Assembly (NCBI GenBank): GCA_035575235.1
Contig: DATLYA010000163.1
Location: 1-27,154 of the forward strand
DNA length: 27,154 bases
Source: SYOC01 sp035575235
GTDB taxonomy: Bacteria; Desulfobacterota; Binatia; Bin18
Direction: 5' to 3'
Below, in pieces: positions 6,761 to 15,091 of the stretch. Position 1 is the first letter of the stretch; each line of letters begins with the position of its first letter. Below the pieces are notes generated by a model. It did not search any database. It was not told where the DNA came from and was given only the letters and a program-made list of their open reading frames with translations. Made by a program: the position numbers and the translations under genes.

Positions 6761-9468
6761 CACGCCACCACAAAGTTGACCAGCTTGCCAGGAACGACGA
6801 TTTCCCGGCGCAGCGTCTTTCCCTCAAGATAGCTTTGCACTTTCTCATGCGCGCGCGCCGCCGCCAGTATGGCGGCCTGGTCCGCCTCCGCAGGCGCCTT
6901 GATCGTCGCGCGCAGTTTACCGTTGACCTGCACGGCAACTGTCATCATGTCGTCTCTGACAAGTTCTGGATCGTACGCCGGCCACGGTTCATACGCAAGC
7001 GTTTTCGCATGTCCAAGCCGCTGCCACAATTCTTCCGCGAGATGCGGTGCGAACGGCGATAACGCCAAGACCAGCCCCTCCACTAATGCACGCGGCAAGC
7101 GCTCCGCCTTGTGCGCCTCGTTGACTAATTCCATCAACGCGCTCAGGGCGGTGTTGAAGCGCATGCCTTCAAGATCTTCCGTCACTTTTTTGATCTTCTT
7201 GTGATACTGGCGGGTCAGGGGCGCTTTCGCGTCGGCAGGTTCATTAACGATAGTCGCACGCACCTCTCCATCATCACCGATAATCAGCGACCAGACACGC
7301 GACAGAAACCGTGAGACGCCGGCGACCGACCGGGTGTTCCATGGCTTCACCTGTTCCAACGGTCCCATGAACATTTCATAGCAGCGCAACGCATCAGCGC
7401 CATATTCCGCCACGACAGCGTCGGGGTTCACCACATTGCCCCGCGATTTGGACATTTTGTCCTGCTGTGGTTCGAGTTCGAGCTCAGTATCTTCCGGATG
7501 ATAGGGCTTCTCGTCTTGCCACTGCACCTTATCAACCGGCACATATTGCACCGTAAGCGTCACGCCGGGATTGGCGGTCAGCACATACGTCGGCTCTTCC
7601 ACTCCATCCTGAAAAATCTTTTGCACCTCGTGGAAGGAATACCGCTTGCCGCGTGCATCCTCGTAATAACGATAGCTAAAGCCGAGGATCATGCCCTGGT
7701 TCACCAGACGTTGGAACGGTTCAGGCGTAGACACGAGCCCACAGTCATAGAGCACTTGATGCCAAAACCGTGCATATAATAAATGCAGCACGGCATGCTC
7801 AACCCCGCCGACATACAGATCCACCGGCATCCAGTAGCGTTCTTTCGCCGGGTCCCATGGACGCTCGGCGTTATGCGGATCAACGAACCGCAAGAAATAC
7901 CAACAACTCCCTGCCCATTGCGGCATGGTGTTGGTCTCGCGCAACGCAGGCTTGCCTGTCTTCGGGTCTGTTGTCTCTACCCAACTACGCACGGCAGCAA
8001 GCGGCGGCTCACCGGTGCCGGTTGGCCGAAAGCTCTCCACCTCGGGTAATAATACAGGCAGGTCGTCTGGATCAAGCGGTTGCGGTTGACCATCGACATG
8101 AATAATTGGGAACGGCTCTCCCCAATACCGTTGGCGGCTAAACAGCCAATCACGCAGTTTGTACGTCACCGTGCCTTCGCCATGCCCATGTTGCTCAAGC
8201 CAGGCAACCATTTTCTTTTTCGCGTCGGCAACGTTCAGGCCATCAAGGAAACCGGAGTTCACGTGCGGTCCATCACCAACGTAGGCTTCCTTCTCGATGT
8301 CTCCGCCTTTAACCACCTCGATAATCGGCAGATTGAATCGACGAGCAAACTCCCAGTCGCGTTGATCCCCCCCGGGTACGGCCATGATCGCGCCCGTGCC
8401 ATAGGTAATCAGTACATAGTCCGCCACCCAGATAGGGACAGGTTTTCCAGTTGCCGGATTGAGCGCGAAACCGCCAGTGTCAACTCCGGTTTTCTCCTTT
8501 ACCAGGTCCGTGCGCGCCAGGTCTGATTTCCGGGCGGCTTCTTGGCGATACGCTTCTACCACCTTGCGCCGCGCCGAGGTGGTCACGCGATCAACCAACG
8601 GGTGTTCTGGGGCCAGCACGCAGTAAGTCGCGCCGAAGAGCGTATCGGGGCGAGTAGTAAAGACCTCAAAGAACGCGTCTTCCTCAGGCAGCGGCGTTCC
8701 ATCTGGAGAGCACAAGCGAAAACGAATCCGCGCGCCTTCACTGCGGCCGATCCAGTTGCGCTGCATCTCCTTAACATTTTCCGGCCAATCGAGCTGCTCC
8801 AACCCAGCGAGCAAACGCTCCGCATACGCCGTGATACGCAACATCCATTGCCGCATTGGTTTGCGAATGACTTCATACCCGCCGCGTTCGCTTTTCCCAT
8901 CAATGACTTCTTCGTTGGCCAACACCGTGCCGAGCGCGGGACACCAGTTCACCGGCACTTCGGCCATATAGGCGAGGCCACGCTCGTACAGTTTGAGAAA
9001 GATCCATTGCGTCCATCGGTAGTAACTGGGATCACAAGTTGAGATCTCCCGGTCCCAATCGTACGAAAAGCCAAGCGACTGGATTTGCCGGCGGAATGTG
9101 GCGATATTACGCGCCGTGGTCTCGCGTGGATGCGTGCCGGTTTCGATAGCGTACTGTTCAGCAGGCAAGCCGAACGCATCCCAGCCCATGGGATGCAAGA
9201 CATTAAAACCGCGCATCCGCTTGTAGCGGGCAAGAATGTCCGTGGCCGTATACCCTTCAGGATGCCCGACATGCAGCCCGGCGGCGCTCGGGTACGGAAA
9301 CATGTCGAGGATGTAGTACTTCGGTTTCGTCGGATCGACATCGACGCGAAACGTTTTGTTTTCAAGCCAGAAACGTTGCCACTTCGGTTCGATGTCTTGT
9401 GGCCGGTAGCGGGCGCGTCCGCTCTGGCTGTCGTATTTTTCTTCCGTGGAGTTATGCGGTTGGCTCAT
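6760..9468 (-). CDS. leuS: Leucyl-tRNA synthetase
   Basis: A class I synthetase of 902 residues that charges tRNA-Leu. The HIGH-type motif is HVGH (66-69) after YYILDMFPYPSAAGL. The CP1 editing domain is present, with the threonine-rich FEVFTTRPDTLFGATY segment and the later GDQRDWEFARRF block. KMSKS is at 671-675. About 75 residues separate the QGMI strand from KMSKS, the place of the leucine-specific domain, somewhat longer than in E. coli. The start overlaps the nusB 3' end by 17 bases; only a weak AAAG precedes the ATG, suggesting translational coupling. lptE follows with overlapping stop and start. Confidence 0.97.
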   Translation of the reverse strand: MSQPHNSTEEKYDSQSGRARYRPQDIEPKWQRFWLENKTFRVDVDPTKPKYYILDMFPYPSAAGLHVGHPEGYTATDILARYKRMRGFNVLHPMGWDAFGLPAEQYAIETGTHPRETTARNIATFRRQIQSLGFSYDWDREISTCDPSYYRWTQWIFLKLYERGLAYMAEVPVNWCPALGTVLANEEVIDGKSERGGYEVIRKPMRQWMLRITAYAERLLAGLEQLDWPENVKEMQRNWIGRSEGARIRFRLCSPDGTPLPEEDAFFEVFTTRPDTLFGATYCVLAPEHPLVDRVTTSARRKVVEAYRQEAARKSDLARTDLVKEKTGVDTGGFALNPATGKPVPIWVADYVLITYGTGAIMAVPGGDQRDWEFARRFNLPIIEVVKGGDIEKEAYVGDGPHVNSGFLDGLNVADAKKKMVAWLEQHGHGEGTVTYKLRDWLFSRQRYWGEPFPIIHVDGQPQPLDPDDLPVLLPEVESFRPTGTGEPPLAAVRSWVETTDPKTGKPALRETNTMPQWAGSCWYFLRFVDPHNAERPWDPAKERYWMPVDLYVGGVEHAVLHLLYARFWHQVLYDCGLVSTPEPFQRLVNQGMILGFSYRYYEDARGKRYSFHEVQKIFQDGVEEPTYVLTANPGVTLTVQYVPVDKVQWQDEKPYHPEDTELELEPQQDKMSKSRGNVVNPDAVVAEYGADALRCYEMFMGPLEQVKPWNTRSVAGVSRFLSRVWSLIIGDDGEVRATIVNEPADAKAPLTRQYHKKIKKVTEDLEGMRFNTALSALMELVNEAHKAERLPRALVEGLVLALSPFAPHLAEELWQRLGHAKTLAYEPWPAYDPELVRDDMMTVAVQVNGKLRATIKAPAEADQAAILAAARAHEKVQSYLEGKTLRREIVVPGKLVNFVVA

Positions 9469-9895
9469 GCGGTCGTGCTTTCTTTCCTATGACGCTCGCA
9501 ATATGATCCAGAATGCCATTGATAAATGTGGGCGCATCCTCACTGCAATACCGGCGCGCAATCTCGATCGCCTCGTTGATGGTCACGCCAGGGGACAGGT
9601 AAGGATACGCAAGCAGCTCATAGGCGCCGAGGCGTAACAAATTTAAATCGACTCGCGGTAAACGGCCCAAACGCCAGTTCTCGGCTGCTTCGGCAATGAG
9701 CTTATCTATACGTTCCCGCTCCCGCCACGCCCCCTCAACCAGCTCAGTCGTGAACTCGCGGTTTGTGACGGTCGGTTCAAAATTTTGCCAAAACAATCCC
9801 AGTGCTTGGCGAGGCTCGCTGCCAAACATATCCATCAGGTAGAGCACTTGCAGGGCGAACTCGCGCCCTTGTCGTCGTGTAATTTTCGTTGCCAT
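9452..9895 (-). CDS. nusB: Transcription antitermination factor NusB
   Basis: A 147-residue helical protein with the NusB pattern: RRQGREFALQVLYLMDM at the N-terminus, then the block LPRVDLNLLRLGAYELL with SPGVTINEAIEIARRY, and the C-terminal FINGILDHIA. NusB with NusE binds boxA RNA for rRNA antitermination. It follows ribH, the classic ribH-nusB pairing. No Shine-Dalgarno is visible; the leader directly before the ATG consists of the 7-base-period element at 9901-9966. Confidence 0.95.
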   Translation of the reverse strand: MATKITRRQGREFALQVLYLMDMFGSEPRQALGLFWQNFEPTVTNREFTTELVEGAWRERERIDKLIAEAAENWRLGRLPRVDLNLLRLGAYELLAYPYLSPGVTINEAIEIARRYCSEDAPTFINGILDHIASVIGKKARPHEPTA

Positions 9896-9900
9896 ATCAG

Positions 9901-9966
9901 TACTGAGTACTGAGTCCTGAGTGCTGAGTGAAGAACAGTTTCTCTCTCAGGACTCATTACTCAGGA
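9901..9966. repeat. Period-7 repeat element with facing arms (ribH/nusB gap)
   Basis: The left arm is TACTGAG, TACTGAG, TCCTGAG, TGCTGAG (9901-9928). The right arm is CTCAGGA, CTCATTA, CTCAGGA (9946-9966). The arms are near-complementary (TCCTGAG against CTCAGGA) around a 17-base centre, so a hairpin is plausible on either strand. It fills the whole gap between ribH and nusB. The ribH stop codon lies inside the right arm, and the left arm occupies the place where the nusB ribosome binding site should be. Confidence 0.88.
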
Positions 9967-10440
9967 CTTTCTTTCTTCTAACGCTTTCAGCGTATTGACC
10001 ATTTCAATAGCGGTCAGTGCAGCGTCAAATCCCTTGTTTCCAGCTTTTGCCCCAGCCCGGTCCAGCGCCTGTTCCACGGTGTCGGTGGTAAGCACGCCAA
10101 AGGTTACTGGCAGACCGTGCATCATCATGACTTCGCGAATGCCTTGCGTCATCGCCGCCGATACATAATCGAAATGCGGCGTATCGCCCCTAATCACGGC
10201 GCCAAGACAAATCAGCGCATCGAAGCGGCCGCTCGCCGCCATTTTTTTCGCAAACAGGGGAATATCAAATGCGCCAGGCACGAGGACGACTTCAAGATCC
10301 TCTTCCCGCGCACCGTGACGGAAAAGGGCGTCCAGCGCCCCAGCTTGCAGACGTTCGGTCACCAGGCTGTTAAACTGCGAGACCACCACACCGAAGCGAA
10401 GTCCCGTCGCATCGAGTTTGCCGCGAATAATGCGCACCAT
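9961..10440 (-). CDS. ribH: 6,7-dimethyl-8-ribityllumazine synthase
   Basis: RibH condenses the pyrimidinedione from RibD with dihydroxybutanone phosphate to give lumazine. The 159-residue protein shows VVSQFNSLVTERL, the VPGAFDIPL loop, CLGAVIRGDTPHFDYV with the catalytic-region His, and FGVLTTDTVEQALDRAG, all characteristic of the family. It lies 14 bases after ribBA. Its last codon and stop are formed by the right arm of the repeat at 9901-9966. Confidence 0.96.
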   Translation of the reverse strand: MVRIIRGKLDATGLRFGVVVSQFNSLVTERLQAGALDALFRHGAREEDLEVVLVPGAFDIPLFAKKMAASGRFDALICLGAVIRGDTPHFDYVSAAMTQGIREVMMMHGLPVTFGVLTTDTVEQALDRAGAKAGNKGFDAALTAIEMVNTLKALEERKS

Positions 10441-10454
10441 GTCGTTCTCTCGCT

Positions 10455-11678
10455 TTACAACAGCGGTTTCAGCTCGGAGAAGAGATGTCCGAGCTTTTCT
10501 TTCTTCACGCGCAAATACTGAATATTGCCCTCATGCGGAGGAATCTCAATCGGCTTCCGCTCCGCCACCTTGACCCCGTATCCTTCCAGACCCGTAATTT
10601 TCTGTGGGTTATTGGTCAGTAAGCGGACCCGCGCCACTCGCAAGTCCCGCAAGATTTGCGCGCCAATGCCATAGTCCCGCAAATCTTCCTTGAACCCTAA
10701 ATGAAGATTCGCCTCGACGGTATCAAACCCTTGATCCTGCAGTGCATACGCACGAATCTTGTTGGCGAGACCAATACCGCGGCCCTCCTGGTTCAAGTAG
10801 ATCAGTACGCCTTTGCCTTCCTCGGCGATCAATTGCATGGCGTGCCTGAGCTGGTCGCCACAATCACAACGCTCGGAGCCAAATACATCTCCAGTTAAAC
10901 ATTGGGAATGCAGCCTGACCGTTATGGTATCACGCGCCCCGATTCGACCTTTTACGAGGGCAATATGTTCGTGACTATCAACATCGCTCCGGTAAATAAT
11001 TGCATGAAATTTCCCTCCAAAAGGGCTCACAATGTCCCCCTCGCTCACCCGATGCACCAGAGTTTCCGTGCGTAAGCGATGGGTCATGAGACTGGAGAGG
11101 CTCACGATCTTCAAGCTATGTTGACGAGCAAACTCCTCAATGTCTTCTCCCTGCGCAACCTCTCCATCGTCCCTGAGAATCGTGCAGAGCGTCGCAGCCG
11201 GTTTCAGTCCGGCCAACCGCATAAGATCCACCGCGCCTTCAGATAAACCAGAGCGGGCTACCACGCCGCCACGATGAGCAACCAGCGGATGGATATGACC
11301 AGGCATCACAATGTCATCGGGCCCAGCGTCATCCCGCACTGCTACAGTAATAGTGACAGCCCGGTCGTAAGCGGAAATCCCCGTCGTGACGCCACGGCGG
11401 GCTTCGATAGAGGCGCCGAACACTCGTTGGTGTGGCGGCATATGGCCGTGTCCAAGCAACGGAATGCCAAGTTCCCGGAGCTTTTCCTCAGTCATCGCTA
11501 AACAGATCAGACCACGACCATGCGTCGCCATGAAATTCACGCTTGCAGGCGTGGTAAGCTCAGCGGCAAGACACAGATCCGCTTCACCTTGTTTGCTTTG
11601 GTCGTCCACCAGGATGACCATCTTTCCTTCACGCAGCTCTTGTAACGCATCCTCAACGGGAGCCCCTGCGATTGACAT
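10455..11678 (-). CDS. ribBA: RibBA: intact GTP cyclohydrolase II fused to a degenerate DHBP synthase domain
   Basis: Normal RibBA makes dihydroxybutanone phosphate (RibB half) and opens GTP (RibA half). The C-terminal half is intact: zinc ligands in CLTGDVFGSERCDC, then YLNQEGRGIGL and LLTNNPQK. The N-terminal half (1-200) keeps the fold and GVTTGISA, but compared with E. coli RibB positions it has Q27 for E35, S28 for D36, K29 for R37, Q30 for metal ligand E38, L145 for metal ligand H153 and T166 for E174. D25, E32, D34 and R142 remain. The RibB activity is probably lost. ATG 11678 (407 residues) is chosen over TTG 11699. It overlaps ribD by 26 bases. Confidence 0.92.
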   Translation of the reverse strand: MSIAGAPVEDALQELREGKMVILVDDQSKQGEADLCLAAELTTPASVNFMATHGRGLICLAMTEEKLRELGIPLLGHGHMPPHQRVFGASIEARRGVTTGISAYDRAVTITVAVRDDAGPDDIVMPGHIHPLVAHRGGVVARSGLSEGAVDLMRLAGLKPAATLCTILRDDGEVAQGEDIEEFARQHSLKIVSLSSLMTHRLRTETLVHRVSEGDIVSPFGGKFHAIIYRSDVDSHEHIALVKGRIGARDTITVRLHSQCLTGDVFGSERCDCGDQLRHAMQLIAEEGKGVLIYLNQEGRGIGLANKIRAYALQDQGFDTVEANLHLGFKEDLRDYGIGAQILRDLRVARVRLLTNNPQKITGLEGYGVKVAERKPIEIPPHEGNIQYLRVKKEKLGHLFSELKPLL

Positions 11679-12792
11679 GGCTGTTCTCTTTCCCTCCAAT
11701 GTACCCTGTCACCAGCACATCGTCCTCGAGTCGATGCAGCTCTATTGTATGAAGTTTCAGACCAGCGGCAACCCGGTCTATGCCAAGCGGACCGATCATA
11801 GGACGGCCCTCTCCGCCGAGCAGTGTTGGCCCGTAAAAGAAAAAAACCTTATCCACGACGCCTTCTTGAAGAGCCGCTGCCGCCACCTGACCGCCTCCTT
11901 CAATCATGACAGACTTTATCCCCCGCCGCCCCAATTCTTGGAGAAGCGGCGTTAGCCGTATGCGTCCCTGCTTAGCAGGGAAACCGAGCACCTCCACCCC
12001 CTGCTGCTCCAGCGCTGCGCGCTTGTGGTCTGCTCCGCCATTTTCTGCTGTGACTACAACAGTTTTTGCCGCTGAGGATTGGGTGCATACCCGTGCGGTC
12101 GGGGAGATCGTCAGCCGACCATCAAGAATGATACGCAAAGGATCGCGTCCACCGCGTATACGACAGGTCAACTGCGGATCATCAAGGCGCACAGTCTCCG
12201 CGCCCACGAGAATTGCGTCAACACGGTTGCGCAGTTCATGCACCAGACGGCGCGAGAGTGCTCCGCTGATCCAGTGAGAATCCCCGTTCGCCGTAGCGAT
12301 CCGCCCGTCGAGCGACGCGGCGAGTTTCAGTATAACCATCGGTCTCCCGGTCTGAATGAACGTCACGAAATCTTCATTCAGCCGTTGGCACTGTTCGCGC
12401 AGGACCCCCACTGTCACCTCAATGCCAGCGCGGCGCAGACGGCGAATGCCGCTCCCCTGCACGAGCGGATTCGGGTCCACCATGCCAATCACGACTCGCT
12501 TGAAGCCAGCATGAATCACGGCGTCCACACATGGAGGCGTGCGTCCATGATGGGAGCAGGGTTCAAGATTGACGTAGAGCGTCGCGCCTTTGGCCGAACC
12601 TTTTATTTTGCGCAACGCTTCAATCTCGGCGTGGGGCAACCCAGCTCGACGATGAAATCCTTCGCCGATGATCCGACCGCCGCGCACGACCACTGCGCCA
12701 ACCGCTGGATTCGGGCTGGTGCGGCCAAGCGCCTTAGCGGCCAGATCCAGCGCACGTTGCATGTAGATTTCATCTTGTTGAGGCTTGTTCAT
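11653..12792 (-). CDS. ribD: Bifunctional riboflavin deaminase-reductase RibD
   Basis: RibD deaminates and then reduces the pyrimidine product of GTP cyclohydrolase II. The N-terminal deaminase domain has the zinc site H54-A-E56 and PCSHHGRTPPC (C79, C88), with SPNPAVGAVVV ahead. The C-terminal reductase domain runs from about 148 (VILKLAASLDGRIAT) through HWISG, VGAETVRLDDPQLT and MIEGGGQVAAAAL. The length of 379 residues is normal. The gene starts nine bases after nrdR. There is no room for an FMN riboswitch, so regulation must come from further upstream. A riboflavin synthase gene (ribE), often found between ribD and ribBA, is absent. Confidence 0.96.
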   Translation of the reverse strand: MNKPQQDEIYMQRALDLAAKALGRTSPNPAVGAVVVRGGRIIGEGFHRRAGLPHAEIEALRKIKGSAKGATLYVNLEPCSHHGRTPPCVDAVIHAGFKRVVIGMVDPNPLVQGSGIRRLRRAGIEVTVGVLREQCQRLNEDFVTFIQTGRPMVILKLAASLDGRIATANGDSHWISGALSRRLVHELRNRVDAILVGAETVRLDDPQLTCRIRGGRDPLRIILDGRLTISPTARVCTQSSAAKTVVVTAENGGADHKRAALEQQGVEVLGFPAKQGRIRLTPLLQELGRRGIKSVMIEGGGQVAAAALQEGVVDKVFFFYGPTLLGGEGRPMIGPLGIDRVAAGLKLHTIELHRLEDDVLVTGYIGGKENSHVNRRGSR

Positions 12793-12801
12793 GGCGCTTT
12801 C

Positions 12802-13305
12802 TTACGCCCGGCGGCCTGCGCGACGACGCAGCCGGCGCTCGTCTCCTCCGCTCCGTTCGCCGATGAGATCTTTGAGCTCTTGCATGAACGCATCGAGATC
12901 TTGAAACGAGCGATACACCGAGGCAAACCGCACGTAGGCGACCTTGTCAATCTCATAAAGCTGGCGCATCACTTCTTCGCCGATAACGGAACTCGGCGCC
13001 TCCTTATCGCCCAGACTCTGGAGCACGCGTTCGATGCGATCAGCCACTTCTTCAATTGTCGTGATGCTGATCGGCCGCTTCTCACAGGCTTTCTTCAGGC
13101 CAGCAATGATTTTGCGACGATCGTAAGTTTCTCTCCTGCCGTCTTTTTTGACAATCAACGGAAGAATTTCTTCCACGCGCTCATAGGTCGTGAATCGGCG
13201 CTCGCACCGGGCGCACTCTCGCCGCCGCCGCGTCACATCACCGTCGCGGCTCAGCCGGGAGTCAATCACCCGGTTTTCCATATGCGAGCAAAAAGGACAT
13301 TTCAT
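12802..13305 (-). CDS. nrdR: Transcriptional repressor NrdR
   Basis: NrdR represses ribonucleotide reductase genes according to the ATP/dATP ratio. The 167-residue protein starts with a zinc ribbon (C3-P-F-C6 and C31-A-R-C34, with RRRRECARCERRFTTYE between) followed by an ATP-cone domain (about 46-136, VKKDGRRETYDRRKI through VAYVRFASVYRSFQD). The C-terminus is rich in Arg. It sits between glyA and ribD, its usual position in deltaproteobacteria-like genomes. Upstream of its start is the 7-base-period repeat at 13310-13393 rather than a recognisable ribosome binding site. Confidence 0.95.
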   Translation of the reverse strand: MKCPFCSHMENRVIDSRLSRDGDVTRRRRECARCERRFTTYERVEEILPLIVKKDGRRETYDRRKIIAGLKKACEKRPISITTIEEVADRIERVLQSLGDKEAPSSVIGEEVMRQLYEIDKVAYVRFASVYRSFQDLDAFMQELKDLIGERSGGDERRLRRRAGRRA

Positions 13306-13309
13306 ACTT

Positions 13310-13393
13310 TTAGGGGTTAGGGATTAGAGACCAGGGGTTGGTCCCCATCCCACTTCCCATTTTGAGTGTTGAACCGTAAACCGCGAACGTCGA
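13310..13393. repeat. Period-7 repeat element (glyA/nrdR gap)
   Basis: Twelve heptads run in uninterrupted register across the whole gap. The first part is purine-rich (TTAGGGG, TTAGGGA, TTAGAGA, CCAGGGG), the middle pyrimidine-rich (CCATCCC, ACTTCCC), and the last part carries a GA-ending word (GTGTTGA, ACCGTAA, ACCGCGA, ACGTCGA). GGG and CCC words face each other around TTGGTCC. The glyA stop lies five bases beyond the element. Confidence 0.75.
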
Positions 13394-13398
13394 ATCTT

Positions 13399-14640
13399 CT
13401 ACAGTCGCGCAAGGGGGAATCGGGAGCATAGATCCCGCACCTCGGCTCCGATCGCCGACAGCGCCTTCTCGTCCCCGACCTTCTGCAAGGCGCGGAAGAT
13501 CAAATCAGCAATGATCGCCATCTCCGGCTCCTTCATGCCGCGGCTTGTCACAGCCGGTGTGCCGATGCGCACGCCACTTGTCACAAAGGGAGAACGCGTA
13601 TCAAAGGGGATAGCGTTCTTATTGACTGTAATGCGCGCCTTATCCAATGTCTCCTGCGCGACTTTTCCGGTTAACTCTGTCTCCCGTAAATCCAACAACA
13701 TGAGGTGATTATCCGTCCCGCCAGACACCAGCCGGAAGCCGCGCTGCAACAGGGCGTCTGCTAAGGCTTTGGCGTTCGCGACAATTTGTTGCTGGTACGT
13801 TTTGAATTCAGGCGAAAGAGCCTCCTTGAGCGCCACTGCTTTTGCCGCAATCACATGCATGAGCGGTCCACCCTGGTTTCCAGGGAATACCGATGAATCG
13901 ATACTTTTCGCCAAACCTCGTTGGCAGAGAATCATGCCGCCCCGCGGTCCCCGTAAAGTCTTATGTGTCGTCGTCGTCACGATTTCCGCATAGGGTACGG
14001 GCGAGGGATGCAGACCAGCCGCGATAAGCCCGGCAAAATGCGCGATATCGACCATCACCATGGCGCCGATTTCATCCGCAATTTTCCGGAATGGCGCGGC
14101 ATCGATCTGGCGCGGATAAGCGCTGTGGCCAGCCACGATCATTTTCGGGCGATGTTGCCGCGCCAATGCGGCGACTTCGTCGTAGTCAATGCGCTGATCG
14201 GACTCGCGCACGCCGTAGGGAATGACATGGAAAAATTTGCCAGAGAAATTTACTGGACTGCCGTGCGTCAGATGGCCGCCGTGGGACAGGTTCATACTGA
14301 GGATGGCGTCGCCGGGCTGCAATTGCGAGAAGTAGGCGGCCATATTGGCCTGAGCGCCGGAATGTGGTTGCACATTGGCGTGTTCAGCGCCAAAAAGCTC
14401 CTTCGCGCGGTCAATGGCCAGCTGCTCAACAATATCGACGTATTCACACCCGCCGTAATACCGTCTCCCCGGATATCCCTCCGCGTATTTGTTCGTCAGT
14501 ATGGAGCCTTGCGCCTCCAACACCGCCTGGCTCACGACGTTTTCCGAGGCAATCAGTTCGAGGTTATACTCTTGTCGGTCAAGTTCTTTCTGGATGGCAG
14601 CGTAGATCTCGGGATCGCGCTGAGCGAGTGCGGTCATCAT
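13399..14640 (-). CDS. glyA: Serine hydroxymethyltransferase
   Basis: A PLP enzyme that interconverts serine and glycine while loading tetrahydrofolate. From ATG 14640 the protein is 413 residues. It shows NLELIASENVVS, NKYAEGYPGRRYYGG, HSGAQANMAAY and the PLP lysine K227 in VTTTTHKTLRGPRGG. The start is set by GGAG seven to eight bases upstream; an earlier in-frame GTG/ATG extension is not family-like. The leader contains the third copy of GGAGAATCG, which includes this Shine-Dalgarno and may be sequestered (see the site at 14643-14733). The position after acpP and before nrdR is typical. Confidence 0.97.
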   Translation of the reverse strand: MMTALAQRDPEIYAAIQKELDRQEYNLELIASENVVSQAVLEAQGSILTNKYAEGYPGRRYYGGCEYVDIVEQLAIDRAKELFGAEHANVQPHSGAQANMAAYFSQLQPGDAILSMNLSHGGHLTHGSPVNFSGKFFHVIPYGVRESDQRIDYDEVAALARQHRPKMIVAGHSAYPRQIDAAPFRKIADEIGAMVMVDIAHFAGLIAAGLHPSPVPYAEIVTTTTHKTLRGPRGGMILCQRGLAKSIDSSVFPGNQGGPLMHVIAAKAVALKEALSPEFKTYQQQIVANAKALADALLQRGFRLVSGGTDNHLMLLDLRETELTGKVAQETLDKARITVNKNAIPFDTRSPFVTSGVRIGTPAVTSRGMKEPEMAIIADLIFRALQKVGDEKALSAIGAEVRDLCSRFPLARL

Positions 14641-14642
14641 GT

Positions 14643-14733
14643 CGATTCTCCACAACACACAATATAACTGCAGAAGGATAGCCCACAAACGGAGAATCGC
14701 AGGGCCTCGGACGTGAAGCCGCTGCGATTCTCC
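14643..14733 (-). promoter_or_regulatory. Three-copy GGAGAATCG leader, possible alternative RNA pairing at the glyA start
   Basis: In the glyA-sense RNA the order is: segment 1, GGAGAATCGCAG (14733-14722); segment 2, CTGCGATTCTCC (14702-14691); segment 3, GGAGAATCG (14651-14643), which contains the glyA Shine-Dalgarno. Segments 1 and 2 form a perfect 12-base stem with a 19-base loop. Segment 2 can equally pair nine bases with segment 3, hiding the ribosome binding site. The stem lacks a U-tract after it, so a simple terminator is less likely. The motifs are seen directly; the switching role is inferred. Confidence 0.5.
14661..14688 (-). promoter_or_regulatory. Candidate internal promoter for glyA
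   Basis: On the minus strand TTGTGG (14688-14683) and TATATT (14666-14661) are spaced by 16 bases. The -10 matches the sigma70 consensus at five of six positions and the -35 at three. Transcription would begin near 14654, giving a leader of about 14 bases that keeps the Shine-Dalgarno but excludes the upstream pairing segments. Confidence 0.35.
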
Positions 14734-14769
14734 AGGAGGGAAAGAATAATACCCGCAAGAGCGGACGGC

Positions 14770-15012
14770 TTAGGCTTTATGACTCTCGATATAATTGAGC
14801 ACATCTTGGACCGTGCGAATTTTTTCCGCATCCTCGTCCGAGATTTCCATGTCGTATTCTTCTTCCAGGGCCATTACCAACTCCACCAAGTCTAAGGAGT
14901 CGGCCCCGAGATCCTCAATGAAGGACGCGCTTGGGGTTACTTCTTCTTCACTCACTCCCAATTGCTCACAAATGATCTCTTTTACTCGGCCCTCGACCGA
15001 CGACGCTGCCAT
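14770..15012 (-). CDS. acpP: Acyl carrier protein
   Basis: An acidic 80-residue protein with the phosphopantetheine site GADSLDLVEL (Ser39) and the helix EEEYDMEISDEDAEKIRTV, diagnostic for type II fatty-acid ACP. It carries growing acyl chains in the cytoplasm. ATG 15012 is preceded by AGGAGG; the frame is open seven codons further but without support. It follows fabG by 79 bases. The fabF gene that usually follows acpP is absent and glyA comes next. Confidence 0.97.
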   Translation of the reverse strand: MAASSVEGRVKEIICEQLGVSEEEVTPSASFIEDLGADSLDLVELVMALEEEYDMEISDEDAEKIRTVQDVLNYIESHKA

Positions 15013-15091
15013 AACTGTGTCCTCCTCTCTCAATTGCCCAGGCCTTACTCCACACTAGCCTGGAACCTATCACGAGGCTCCGCTCTCTGTC

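Noticed and set aside
6760..9468. Insertion before KMSKS in LeuRS as a novel domain
   Set aside because: The position is that of the known leucine-specific domain; it is only somewhat longer than in E. coli.
12790..12804. FMN riboswitch ahead of ribD
   Set aside because: Only nine bases separate nrdR and ribD, leaving no room for an RFN element, and none is seen further upstream.
12079..13320. Long plus-strand open frame (413 codons) across ribD and nrdR
   Set aside because: It is antisense to two well-supported genes and its translation has no family-like features.
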